This document shows, piece by piece, positions 26,644 to 35,116 of a stretch of DNA of 47,432 nucleotides. The translations under genes were made by a program, and so were the position numbers. The stretch is taken from contig JAGWTW010000017.1 in NCBI GenBank assembly GCA_028868735.1, positions 1-47,432 of the forward strand, in the 5' to 3' direction. This DNA comes from Hyphomicrobiales bacterium (GTDB taxonomy: Bacteria; Pseudomonadota; Alphaproteobacteria; Rhizobiales; Beijerinckiaceae). Below the pieces are notes generated by a model, which was not told where the DNA came from, searched no databases, and was given only the letters and a program-made list of their open reading frames with translations. Numbering within the stretch: the first letter of the stretch is position 1; the number at the start of each line of letters is the position of its first letter.

Positions 26644-27501
26644 GTGACGACCGCCCCACCGATTTTTTCTCTCCTCTGCGCCACCGTCGGACGCACGGAC
26701 AAGCTTGGCCGCCTGCTCGAATCGCTTTGCGCCCAGACGCGGGGCGATTTCGAACTCGTGATCGTCGACCAGAATCCGCCGGGAACGCTCGAGCCCGTGC
26801 TTGCGCCCTATCTCGGGCGGCTGGAGATCGTCCGCCTGCATTCGCCGCGGGGCCTTTCGCGCGCCAGGAACGTCGGGCTCAAGGCCTGTCGCGGCGCGCT
26901 CCTCGCCTTTCCGGACGACGATTGCTGGTATCCCGACGATCTCGTCGCGCGGCTGGCGGACGCTTTCGCCGCCGATCCGTCCATCGGCGCGATCACGGGC
27001 CGCACCACGGACGCCGCCGGCGTCGATTCGCTCGGGCTGTTTCTCGACCGCGACGCAGAGATCACGAAGGCCAATATCTGGCTGATCGGCAATTCGAACT
27101 CGTTGTTCATGCGGACCGAGGTCGCACGCCGCATCGGCGGCTTCGACGAAACGCTCGGCGTCGGCGCCGACAGCCCGTTCAAATCCGGCGAGGAAACCGA
27201 TTTCCTCCTGCGCGCGCTCGCGTCCGGCGCGCGCGGAGTCTACCGGCGCGCGTTCGTGACGCATCACGACCAGGCGCCGGTCGACGGCGCAGCCGGCGTC
27301 GCCCGTGCGGAAGGCTACGCCCGCGGTTTCGGCCGCGTGCTGCGCCTGCACGGATTCGGCGCCGCCTATCTCGGCCTGCGTCTTGCCCGAACGTCCGGGC
27401 GCGCCGTCCTCTCCGCGCTGTCCGGCGACATGCCGACGGCGCGCTACAAGGCGCTGTGGGCGCTCGGCACGCTCAGGGGATTTTGCGCGCCGCGAACCTG
27501 A
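26644..27501 (+). CDS. Glycosyltransferase family 2
   Basis: The product (285 aa) is a GT-A fold inverting transferase. Marks are FSLLCATVGRTDKLGRLLES at the N-terminus, VDQNPPG, the RGLSRARNVGL loop, the metal-binding FPDDDCWYPDDL (DDD), and GEETDFLLRALASG near the catalytic base. It starts at GTG 26644 (MTTAPPIF). The last 29 nt overlap the 3' end of the convergent WecG-type gene. It probably adds one sugar of the exopolysaccharide repeat. Confidence 0.92.
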   Translation: MTTAPPIFSLLCATVGRTDKLGRLLESLCAQTRGDFELVIVDQNPPGTLEPVLAPYLGRLEIVRLHSPRGLSRARNVGLKACRGALLAFPDDDCWYPDDLVARLADAFAADPSIGAITGRTTDAAGVDSLGLFLDRDAEITKANIWLIGNSNSLFMRTEVARRIGGFDETLGVGADSPFKSGEETDFLLRALASGARGVYRRAFVTHHDQAPVDGAAGVARAEGYARGFGRVLRLHGFGAAYLGLRLARTSGRAVLSALSGDMPTARYKALWALGTLRGFCAPRT

Positions 27502-28234
27502 GCCGCAGCACGGCGATCAGAAACCCGCCGGTCTCGATCGTGTAGCGTCGCAGCAGCCGCAGCGGCTCCTGCGCGAGCCGGAACGCCCATTCGAGCCGCA
27601 GGCGCCTGACCCACCCCGGCGCGCGGACGACGCGCCCGGCCGTGAAATCGAACAGCGCGCCGACGCCGAAAGTGGCGCGCGCGGCCATGCCCTCCAGATG
27701 GCGGTCGATGAAGAACTCCTGTTTCGGATTTCCGAACGCCACCATCAGAATCTCGGGCGCGGCGGCGGCGACCTCGGCGACGACCGCCGCTTCATCCTCG
27801 GTCGAAAAATAGCCGTCGCGCGCGCCGACGATCGCAACGTTCGGGAAGACCTCCGCAAACCGCCGTGCGGCTTCGGCCGCGACGCCCGGACGCGCGCCGA
27901 GCAGGTAGACCCGCGCCGGCCGCTCGAGCCGCGAGAACAGGAACGGCATGAAATCCGTGCCGTTGAGGTTTTCCGGAAAGCCCCGGCCTTCGAGGATCCG
28001 GGCCGCGATTTCGAGGCCGACGCCGTCATTGACGACGAGGAAGCGCTGGAGCGCCTGCGCGTAAGCTGCGTCGTGCAGCGCGATCTCGGCCGTATGCGCG
28101 TTGCAGAAAGCCACGGCCAGCGGGCGGCCGCCCGCGGCCATGGCCGCGCGGGCGAGCGCGGCGAGCCGCTCGCGCGTCGTCCTGAGCACCTTGAGCGGCC
28201 CGATAACGAGCGCGTCTTGATCCGAATTGGTCAT
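27473..28234 (-). CDS. WecG/TagA/CpsF-family glycosyltransferase (GT26)
   Basis: The product (253 aa) belongs to the WecG/TagA/CpsF family, which adds a sugar such as a ManNAc derivative or glucose to a lipid-linked acceptor. Typical segments are FCNAHTAEIALHD, NDGVGLEIAARIL, NGTDFMPFLF, VYLLGARPGVAAEAA, GARDGYF, LMVAFGNPKQEFFI and VGALFDFTAG followed by RAPGWVRRLRLEW. The start at 28234 is preferred to a longer frame from 28474, because the extra N-terminus is non-homologous and would overlap the divergent gene. Convergent overlap with the GT2 gene is 29 nt. Confidence 0.92.
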   Translation of the reverse strand: MTNSDQDALVIGPLKVLRTTRERLAALARAAMAAGGRPLAVAFCNAHTAEIALHDAAYAQALQRFLVVNDGVGLEIAARILEGRGFPENLNGTDFMPFLFSRLERPARVYLLGARPGVAAEAARRFAEVFPNVAIVGARDGYFSTEDEAAVVAEVAAAAPEILMVAFGNPKQEFFIDRHLEGMAARATFGVGALFDFTAGRVVRAPGWVRRLRLEWAFRLAQEPLRLLRRYTIETGGFLIAVLRLRFAARKIP

Positions 28235-28361
28235 GTCGATCCCGGAACGTCCGGCCAAATCAACGGGACGCCCGGTCCTGAGAAAATCCCGGATTGGGAA
28301 ACGAAACGTAAAGATCGGGCGTGCAAAGTGCCGGAGTCGCGTTTCTGGAAGGTTTTCGAGT

Positions 28362-30422
28362 TTGTCACACGCGCTCGAGCGGGTCGAAACAGCGCCCGTC
28401 GTGCATCCGCCCCGCGAGAGGCGGATGACGGCTGCGCAGATGCGCGCCGAGGCGCAGGGTTTTCTCGCCCGCAACTGGCGCCTGATCGCGGCGACGACGG
28501 CGGCGATGCTGCTCGTCGGGGCGCTCTATGCGATGCTCGCGCCGGCCAAGTACAAGTCTTCGGCCGAATTGCTGGTCGATCCGCGCGGCCTGCAAATCCT
28601 CAAGAACGAAATCACGCGCAGCGGCGACAGCACCGACGGCAATCTCGTCGATATCGAGAACCAGCGCTACATCCTGTTGTCGCGCTCCGTGCTGCAGGCG
28701 GTGGTCGATCAGCAGAAGCTCGCCGAGAGTCCGTTGTTCGGCGGCGCGCCGCCCGGCCTCCTGTCGCGGCTCGCCGGCGCGATCGGCGTCGTCCGCAAGC
28801 CGATCGACCGGCGCGCCCGCGCCATCCAGGCCCTGACCGACATGGTCGAGGTGGTGCGCGGCGAGAGGGCCTACGTGCTCGACGTCATCGTCACCAGCGG
28901 CGACGCCGATCTGTCCGCGCAACTCGCCAATGTGATCGCCAAGACCTATCTGCAGGAACAGAACGACGCGAAATCCGAGGTCGCGAAACGCGCGAGCGAC
29001 GAACTGACCCGCCGCGCCGAAGACCTGCGCAAGCAGGTGCAGCTCGCCGAGGAAAAGGTCGAGCGCTACCGCGCCGCGCACGATCTCGTGCAGACGCCGA
29101 GCGGACGCATGCTCGGCGAACAGCAGATCAACGATCTTTCGACGCAGACCGGCCTGGTGCGCGCCCGCATCGCGGATGCGCAGGCCCGCGTCGACGCCGT
29201 CGAACGCGCGCGCAAATCCGGCCTCAGCGTCGAGGCTCTGACCGAAGCTTTGTCGTCGCCGACCATGACCAGCCTGCGCAGCCAGTACGCGCAGGCGGCC
29301 CAGCAGGAAGCCTCGCTCGCCACCCAGCTCGGACCGCGCCATCCCGCGCTCGTGCAGGCGCAGGAGCAGGTGCGCGACGTCCGCCGCCAGATCTCGGCTG
29401 AACTCGACCGCATCGCATCTGCGGCGAAAACCGATCTCGCCCGCGCCAAGGACGCCGAAGCCTCGTTGCAGAAGCAGTCGGGCGCCGTACGCGCATCGAG
29501 CGACCAGAGCGCCGCGGCGCTTGTCGAACTGCACGATCTCGAGCGTGCGGCGGAGGCGAACCGCACCGTCTATCAGGCCTTCCTCGGCCGCGCGAAGGAA
29601 CTGGGCGAAAGCCAGGGCATCGACTCCACGAACGCGCGCATCATTTCGCCCGCGATCCCGGCCGGCAAACCCGCCGGCGCGCCGCCGCTGCTGATCCTGG
29701 CCGGCTCGCTGCTCTTCGGTCTCACGCTCGGCGGTGGGCTCGCCTACGCGCGCGACCGTCTCGACGACCGCATACATTCCCGCCAGCAGCTCGCAGACGA
29801 GACCGGGCTGCCGATCCTGGCCGCATTTTCGACGACGGTCGAACCGAACGACGCCGGCGCCGCGCTCGTCCGTCTCACGCCCGATCGCGCGGCCTTTCGC
29901 GATCTGCTTGCGCGCGTCGGCGTGCATGCGCGCGCGGACCAGACCTCGATCGCGCTCGTCGCGCGCCACGGCGCCAGCCTGCCGTCGCAGCTCGTGGTCG
30001 GACTTGCCGAATTCGCGCGCTGGGAAAATCTCGACGTGGCCATCGTCGATTGCGCGCAGGACGACGACGACAGGCTTGCGCGCGTGTTCGACGAGGACGA
30101 GACCGGCGCGCCGACCGTCCGGCGGCGCGGCGGCGTGCGCACGATGCCCATCTCGGACCTGACGCGCGGCGGATCGCTGCGCCGGTTCCGCACACGGATC
30201 GACCGGCTCGCGGCCGAAGTCGACGTGATCCTGTTCGACGCGCCTTCGCCTGTGGATCGCGGCGATGTCCGCGCCGTGCTGGAAGTCGTCGACGCCATCG
30301 TGCCGGTGTTCCAGAAGGACGATCTCGACCGCAATTTCGTCGATGCGACCATGGACGCCCTCGCCGACTACGACGACCGCGTCGCAGGCCTCGTCATCAT
30401 CGGCGCATCGGACCAGGCCTGA
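28362..30422 (+). CDS. Wzc/GumC-like polysaccharide copolymerase with degenerate tyrosine-kinase domain
   Basis: The product (about 686 aa) has a Wzz domain: membrane helix LIAATTAAMLLVGALYAML, then PAKYKSSAELLVDPRGLQIL. A long periplasmic coiled coil with a GNVR-type region (LGPRHPALVQAQEQV) and a second helix (LLILAGSLLFGLTLGGGLAYA) follow. A cytosolic BY-kinase-like domain comes last. In that domain the Walker A position reads ARHGASLPSQ, with no GK(S/T), and the B motif is VDVILFDAPSP. The domain is therefore probably catalytically dead, and there is no C-terminal tyrosine cluster. TTG at 28362 is taken as start because GGAAGG lies 9 nt upstream. ATG 28425 (GAGAGG before it) is the alternative. 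The stop overlaps the start of the next gene (TGATG). Confidence 0.88.
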   Translation: MSHALERVETAPVVHPPRERRMTAAQMRAEAQGFLARNWRLIAATTAAMLLVGALYAMLAPAKYKSSAELLVDPRGLQILKNEITRSGDSTDGNLVDIENQRYILLSRSVLQAVVDQQKLAESPLFGGAPPGLLSRLAGAIGVVRKPIDRRARAIQALTDMVEVVRGERAYVLDVIVTSGDADLSAQLANVIAKTYLQEQNDAKSEVAKRASDELTRRAEDLRKQVQLAEEKVERYRAAHDLVQTPSGRMLGEQQINDLSTQTGLVRARIADAQARVDAVERARKSGLSVEALTEALSSPTMTSLRSQYAQAAQQEASLATQLGPRHPALVQAQEQVRDVRRQISAELDRIASAAKTDLARAKDAEASLQKQSGAVRASSDQSAAALVELHDLERAAEANRTVYQAFLGRAKELGESQGIDSTNARIISPAIPAGKPAGAPPLLILAGSLLFGLTLGGGLAYARDRLDDRIHSRQQLADETGLPILAAFSTTVEPNDAGAALVRLTPDRAAFRDLLARVGVHARADQTSIALVARHGASLPSQLVVGLAEFARWENLDVAIVDCAQDDDDRLARVFDEDETGAPTVRRRGGVRTMPISDLTRGGSLRRFRTRIDRLAAEVDVILFDAPSPVDRGDVRAVLEVVDAIVPVFQKDDLDRNFVDATMDALADYDDRVAGLVIIGASDQA

Positions 30423-31690
30423 TGCGGTCGCGCGCCATCGCCGCCCCGCCGATGCAAGCGCGCGACTGGCGGCCGCAGATTCTCTCGGCGATCGTGATCG
30501 CCTCGGTCGTCTTCAATTTTGTCCTCTGCTTCGTCAATACGAACATCACGAGGACCGGCGCCGGCGTCGTCATCGGCGCCGAGCTCTCGCTCATCGCGAC
30601 GACCCTGCTGATGATGCTCGGCCGCGGTTTCGACGCTTTCGTGATTCTGGCGGTCTATGTCGCCTACACTCTGTTTCTCGGCGCGATGCAGGGCTCGTTC
30701 GATCCGAAGCCTGCGCGCGACCTTATGATCCCCGTTGTCTTCTATTTCGCGGCGCGTGAAATGGGATCGCGGGAGGAGGGCGACCGGCTCGTTGCGATCT
30801 GCGTCTGGACCGTTCTCGGCGTCGGCTTGTTCGAATATTTCTTCCTGAAACAATTCATCAAATTCTTCGACATCCTCTCCTACTACGTATCGCGCGGATC
30901 CGTGCAGGCGGCGGCGGCGGAACTCTCCGACGACAGGCTGTTTGCCTCCGGGATGCGCTACGAAGGCCGCACGCTGCTGCCGTTCCTCGGCGAGCATCGT
31001 GTGTCCTCGGTTTTCCTGGAGCCCGTCTCGGTCGGCAATTTCGGCGCGATCTGCTTTTCCTGGATCGTCTTGCGCGAATGGGGACGCCCGTTGCGCATGT
31101 TCGTGCGGCTTCTGCCTGTCGTGACCATATTTGTTTTCGCCGACGCCCGCTTCGGGCTCACCGTCTCGCTTCTCTCGATTCTCGTCTATTTCGCCGCGCG
31201 TCGCACGCCACGCTTCGTCGTCGCGATCGCCCCGCTCGTTCTCGTGATCGCGCTCGCCTGGATCGGCTTCGCTTTCCCCGATCTGCCCTGGGACAATACG
31301 TTGCGCGGGCGCATCCTTCTCAGCGGACAGATGCTGTCGAAACTGGGATTGGAAGATGTCTTCGCCTTCGTGCGCAACGACGGCTTCACCTCCGATTCCG
31401 GCTACACGTACACGTTCGTGAAGATCGGCCTCGCCGGCTTCGTCGGCATGTGGTTTCTTTTCGTCGCCGCGCCGGCGCGCGATCTCCAGTCCTGGCGCTA
31501 CCGGATGTTCGCCGCCGTATACATGACGCTGCTCCTCATCATCTCGAACTCGATCTACTCGATCAAGACGGCGGCGCTGCTCTGGTATCTCGTCGGCGCG
31601 CTCGACGCGCAGCCGCGCGCCGCAATGACGTCACTCGCGCCCGTCCTCGGACGAGGCGGCCGCATCGGCGGACGATTGCGGCCGGCCTGA
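30422..31690 (+). CDS. Wzy/O-antigen-ligase-like membrane protein of the polysaccharide locus
   Basis: The product (422 aa) has about ten membrane segments and a larger periplasmic loop region (about residues 160-200, RGSVQAAAAELSDDRLFASG, then EGRTLLPFLGEHRVSSVF). This is the topology of Wzy polymerases and O-antigen ligases, whose sequences are too divergent to recognise beyond that. The context, translationally coupled to a copolymerase and beside glycosyltransferases and a flippase, makes it the likely polymerase of the exopolysaccharide. The ATG overlaps the previous stop. It ends directly against the convergent hydrolase gene. Confidence 0.75.
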   Translation: MRSRAIAAPPMQARDWRPQILSAIVIASVVFNFVLCFVNTNITRTGAGVVIGAELSLIATTLLMMLGRGFDAFVILAVYVAYTLFLGAMQGSFDPKPARDLMIPVVFYFAAREMGSREEGDRLVAICVWTVLGVGLFEYFFLKQFIKFFDILSYYVSRGSVQAAAAELSDDRLFASGMRYEGRTLLPFLGEHRVSSVFLEPVSVGNFGAICFSWIVLREWGRPLRMFVRLLPVVTIFVFADARFGLTVSLLSILVYFAARRTPRFVVAIAPLVLVIALAWIGFAFPDLPWDNTLRGRILLSGQMLSKLGLEDVFAFVRNDGFTSDSGYTYTFVKIGLAGFVGMWFLFVAAPARDLQSWRYRMFAAVYMTLLLIISNSIYSIKTAALLWYLVGALDAQPRAAMTSLAPVLGRGGRIGGRLRPA

Positions 31691-33505
31691 TCAGACGCGC
31701 GCGACGGTCCTGCGCACGATTTCCTCGACAAGTCCGACGAGCCATTCGGCCGCGCGCGGCGGCGTGAAATTGTGGTCGCAATTGTCGAGCACGGCGACCC
31801 GGACGTTCGGGAAGTCGGACAGGCGGCGCCCGCCCTTCCCGAAATAGGCTTCGATCTCGCCGGCGCCTTCGTCGCCGGCGCTGTAGGCGAGAACGGTCGC
31901 GACCTTTCGCGCGCGCAGAATTTCGAAACGGCGCATGCATTCTGCGTAGAGCGCCCCGAACGGGCCGACGCGGCCGAGCTTGCTCATCGTCGCGACGCCG
32001 AGCGAGCGCCGCGCGCGCCACAGCAGATGCGATATGCCCGGCCGCGCGTCGATCTCGCCCGACAGAACCTTGCCGATCCGCTCGCGCGTGAACATCCGCG
32101 TGACGGCGGCCGTCATCGGACGGTTGCCGAAGCGCAGCGCCCGCTCCACGGAATCGGTCGGGTTCCACACCATCCGGTAGAGATTGACGGCGACGAGGCC
32201 GCGCACCCGCGCATCGGCGACCGCCGTCTGCAGGCCGATATAGGCGCCGCTGCATATGCCCACGAGCGTGATCGGCCCGAACCGCCGCGCCTCGAGAAAA
32301 TCGAATGCTTCGCCGAGGTCCAGCGGCGGCCAGTCCGAATAGAGCATCTGCGAGGGCTGCCCTTCGCGCGACGCGCTTTCGCCGATGCCGCCGATGTCGA
32401 AGCGCAGCGAGGCGATTCCGCGGGCGGCGAGCGAACGCGCATTCTCCACCGGCATGCGGCGCCAGCCCGTATGCACGTTGCGGCCGACGCTGATCATGAT
32501 GGCGACCGGCGCGCCTTCGGCCGCCGCGCGGGGACGGCAGAGAACGCCGAACAGGCGTTCGCCCTCGCCGAACCGCACGGCTTCCTCGACGATGTCGCCG
32601 TCGACGAAGACGGCCGGCGCATGATGCGCTGCGGGCGTCGCGGGCGCGCCGTGCAGGGGCTGACGCGCCGAGAGCGCGGTGAGCGCGCGCTCGAACGTCG
32701 CCTTCGGCGTCCGCGTCTGGATCGGACCGGCGAGCAACTCGCCATAGCCCTCGAAGGGAATGGCGTCGACCTTTGCGCCCTTTGCGGCGAGCGAATCGAC
32801 CAATGCGTCCGAGCCGCCCTGCGGGTCGGTCGTCGCGATGACGAAAGCGGACGACGGCGGCGCGAGGCGCGCGGCGTCGAGCGCGCCGACCTCGGCGACG
32901 AAGGCGGCCGGCATGACGAAACCCGCAATCGACAGCGCGCCGGACGCGACCTCGGCGCCGCCGTCGTCCGGCGCGGCGACCATGGCGGCGAACGCCTTGG
33001 TTTCGCGAATGTAGCGGCGGCCCGAGGCGGGCGCGCCCATGAGGACGACGCCGGCGGCGGCGAGCCCCGCATTCATCGCCGCAAGCGCGACGAGGCAGCC
33101 GAGACCGAAGCCCGCGAGTACGATTGCGCGCGCCCCCGATGTCTTGCGCAGCGCCGCGGCGGCCGCCGAGACGGAGGAAACCCAGTCGGCAAGCGTGTGC
33201 GCATCGAGATCGCCGCGCGAATTTCCGGCGCCCGGATAGTCGAACCGCAGCGTCGGATAGCCTTCGCGCGCCAGCATTTCGGCGAATTCGGCCATGGCGC
33301 GATGCGCGCACAAGGCCTCGTAGCCCCAGCCGCCGCAGACGATCACGCCCGTCTCGCCGCCTGCCGGATGCAGATAGCCGAGGCAATCCCCGAACACGAT
33401 CGGCCGCGCCATCGGCTCGAACGACCCCTCCGCACGCGCGGACGCCGGCGCAGCCACGCGTGGCGCGTCCGCAGTGCGCAAATCGGGCGAGGGCAGCGGG
33501 TTCAT
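31691..33505 (-). CDS. Tandem alpha/beta-hydrolase protein of the polysaccharide locus (exosortase-associated hydrolase-like)
   Basis: The protein (604 aa) consists of two alpha/beta-hydrolase domains, about residues 35-285 and 305-600, joined in one chain. Each has the oxyanion-side GWGYE or SVGRNVHTGWRR region and a strand like TLRFDYPGAGNSRG or SLRFDIGGIGESAS. The nucleophile elbow is altered in both. Domain 1 has G132-F-G-L-G136, with Gly where Ser should be, so it is likely inactive. Domain 2 has G416-I-C-S-G420, with Cys418 at the nucleophile place and a His in DNCDHNF near the end. Similar single-domain hydrolases sit in exosortase/EPS loci, but no exosortase is seen here. It may acylate, deacylate or modify the polymer. 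It is the last gene of the locus, with its stop adjoining that of the Wzy-like gene. Confidence 0.82.
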   Translation of the reverse strand: MNPLPSPDLRTADAPRVAAPASARAEGSFEPMARPIVFGDCLGYLHPAGGETGVIVCGGWGYEALCAHRAMAEFAEMLAREGYPTLRFDYPGAGNSRGDLDAHTLADWVSSVSAAAAALRKTSGARAIVLAGFGLGCLVALAAMNAGLAAAGVVLMGAPASGRRYIRETKAFAAMVAAPDDGGAEVASGALSIAGFVMPAAFVAEVGALDAARLAPPSSAFVIATTDPQGGSDALVDSLAAKGAKVDAIPFEGYGELLAGPIQTRTPKATFERALTALSARQPLHGAPATPAAHHAPAVFVDGDIVEEAVRFGEGERLFGVLCRPRAAAEGAPVAIMISVGRNVHTGWRRMPVENARSLAARGIASLRFDIGGIGESASREGQPSQMLYSDWPPLDLGEAFDFLEARRFGPITLVGICSGAYIGLQTAVADARVRGLVAVNLYRMVWNPTDSVERALRFGNRPMTAAVTRMFTRERIGKVLSGEIDARPGISHLLWRARRSLGVATMSKLGRVGPFGALYAECMRRFEILRARKVATVLAYSAGDEGAGEIEAYFGKGGRRLSDFPNVRVAVLDNCDHNFTPPRAAEWLVGLVEEIVRRTVARV

Positions 33506-33635
33506 CGGTCCGCAGAGTACCGAAAGTCCTAAGGCGATGTCAGACGAATCGCCTAAAAGCGGTTAATCCTGACCATGTGAAACCCCTCCCGCGCCGGGGC
33601 GCGGGGCGCGCGTTTCTCCGCTGCAGACGCCTCAA

Positions 33636-34562
33636 ATGCTCGCCGTCCTGTCGATAACCATTCCCATCTTCCTCTTGATCGGCGTCGGCTTTCTCGCTTT
33701 TCGCTTCCGGATCGTCCCGCCCGAGCACGCGCGCGCGCTCGGCGCCTTCGTGCTCAACTTCGCCCTGCCCGCCCTGATCCTGCGCGCGCTTTCGAGCCAT
33801 CGCGTCTCCGAGATCCTGAACCTGCGGTATCTCGCCGGATACGCCGCCGCCTCGCTCCTCGTATTCGCGCTCGTGTTCACGATCGCCCGGCGCGCGCGCG
33901 GGCGCTCGCGCACGGAAAGCGCGATCCAGGCGATGGGCGCCTCGGTCTCCAACAGCGGCTTCATCGGCTATGCCGTCGCCTCGCTGGTTCTCGGCGAGGT
34001 CGCCGGGCTTGCGCTGTCGCTCAACATGATCGTGGAGAATGCGATCGTGCTGCCCCTGGCGCTCGGGCTCGCCGAAGCCGGCCGCGGCGAAGGCGCGACC
34101 CTGGCCGCGACCATCCGGGGCGCGGCGCTGCGGCTCGCGCGCAATCCGCTGATCCTCTCCATCCTCGTCGGCCTCGCGCTCGCCCTGACCGGCGTCGTAC
34201 CGCCCGCCCCGGTCGCAAGGGCGATCGACATGCTGGCGAATGCGGCGGCCGCCGTCGCGCTCTTTTCGATCGGCGGGGCGTTGGTCGGCGCACATGCGAC
34301 AGGGCTCGTGGCCGATGTCGCGCTGATCGTCGCCGGCAAGCTTGTCGCCTTTCCGCTCGCGGTGTTCTGCGTTTTTGCGCTCGTTCCGGGCCTCGACCCG
34401 GTCTTGCGGAAGGCGGCGCTCGTTTTCGCCAGCGTGCCGATGATCGCCGTCTATCCCTTGTTCGGACAGGTCTATGGGCTCGGACGACTCGCCGCCGGAG
34501 CCATGGTGGCTGCGACCGCGCTGTCCTTTCTCACGATTTCCACGCTCCTCTATTTTCTCTAG
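33636..34562 (+). CDS. AEC-family (auxin efflux carrier-like) transporter
   Basis: The product (308 aa) has the ten-helix AEC layout, with an inverted repeat of five helices: IFLLIGVGFLAFRFRIVPPEHARALG, given here only as the stretch FLAFRFRIVPP, then FVLNFALPALILRAL, NSGFIGYAVASLVLGE, RNPLILSILVGLALALTG and the C-terminal FASVPMIAVYPLFGQVYG. Family members export malate, other organic acids or unknown solutes. The short leader of about 130 nt between it and the EPS hydrolase contains a GC-rich hairpin at 33588-33605, which may end transcription or be incidental. No substrate clue comes from the neighbours. Confidence 0.9.
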   Translation: MLAVLSITIPIFLLIGVGFLAFRFRIVPPEHARALGAFVLNFALPALILRALSSHRVSEILNLRYLAGYAAASLLVFALVFTIARRARGRSRTESAIQAMGASVSNSGFIGYAVASLVLGEVAGLALSLNMIVENAIVLPLALGLAEAGRGEGATLAATIRGAALRLARNPLILSILVGLALALTGVVPPAPVARAIDMLANAAAAVALFSIGGALVGAHATGLVADVALIVAGKLVAFPLAVFCVFALVPGLDPVLRKAALVFASVPMIAVYPLFGQVYGLGRLAAGAMVAATALSFLTISTLLYFL

Positions 34563-34638
34563 GCGGCGAGGCTTGACGCCCCCGACCCGGCGACGCATCG
34601 TCGCCCCGATTTTCACGACGCCCCGGGACATAAACGAC

Positions 34639-35097
34639 ATGAGCGCACACAGGTTCGGCCGCGCGATCGCGCTGGCTCTCGCCCTGACGGGCCTCGCCCC
34701 CGGGGCCGGCTTCGCACGGCCGCAGGTCCCGGCCGAGCAGCGGCACATGAGTTTCTCGGGCGACATGCCGGCCTGTGACGACCCATCGATCCTGGGCAGG
34801 ATTTCGTCGCGCTTCGCCTCGCGCGAAGGCCACTACTGGGATTCCGGCCTCGCCATCGCCGCCTTTCAGGGCGTCGTCGAGGTCGGCTACCGGCCGAACG
34901 GGCTCGATTATTACCCGCGCCGCTATTGCAGCGCGCGCGCGGTGCTGAACGACGGCAAGACGCGCAAGGTCACCTATGCGATCGGCGGCCGCGAATCCGG
35001 CTGGCTCGGCGTGCTCGGCAACAATGTCGACTGGTGCGTCGAGGGGCTCGACCGCAACCTCGCCTATGGCGCGCAATGCCGGGCCGCGCGGCCCTGA
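34639..35097 (+). CDS. Secreted small protein, unknown function
   Basis: This 152-aa protein has a Sec signal peptide (ALALALTGLAPGAGFA, cleavage near residue 26). The mature part of about 125 residues contains four cysteines (ACDDPS, RYCSAR, DWCVEG, AQCRAA) that may form two disulfides. A segment, RYCSARAVLNDGKTRKVTYAI, reads like a beta-rich envelope protein; I quote only CSARAVLNDGKTRK as its core. I do not recognise a named family. It is followed 19 nt later by a secreted RNase T2 gene, so both may be exported together. Confidence 0.75.
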   Translation: MSAHRFGRAIALALALTGLAPGAGFARPQVPAEQRHMSFSGDMPACDDPSILGRISSRFASREGHYWDSGLAIAAFQGVVEVGYRPNGLDYYPRRYCSARAVLNDGKTRKVTYAIGGRESGWLGVLGNNVDWCVEGLDRNLAYGAQCRAARP

Positions 35098-35116
35098 TTT
35101 CAGCACGGATCATTAG

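Noticed and set aside
33588..33605. GC-rich hairpin (CCCGCG/CGCGGG) between the hydrolase and AEC genes
   Set aside because: There is no T-run on either strand, and the symmetry is expected by chance in such GC-rich DNA. It is not called as a terminator.
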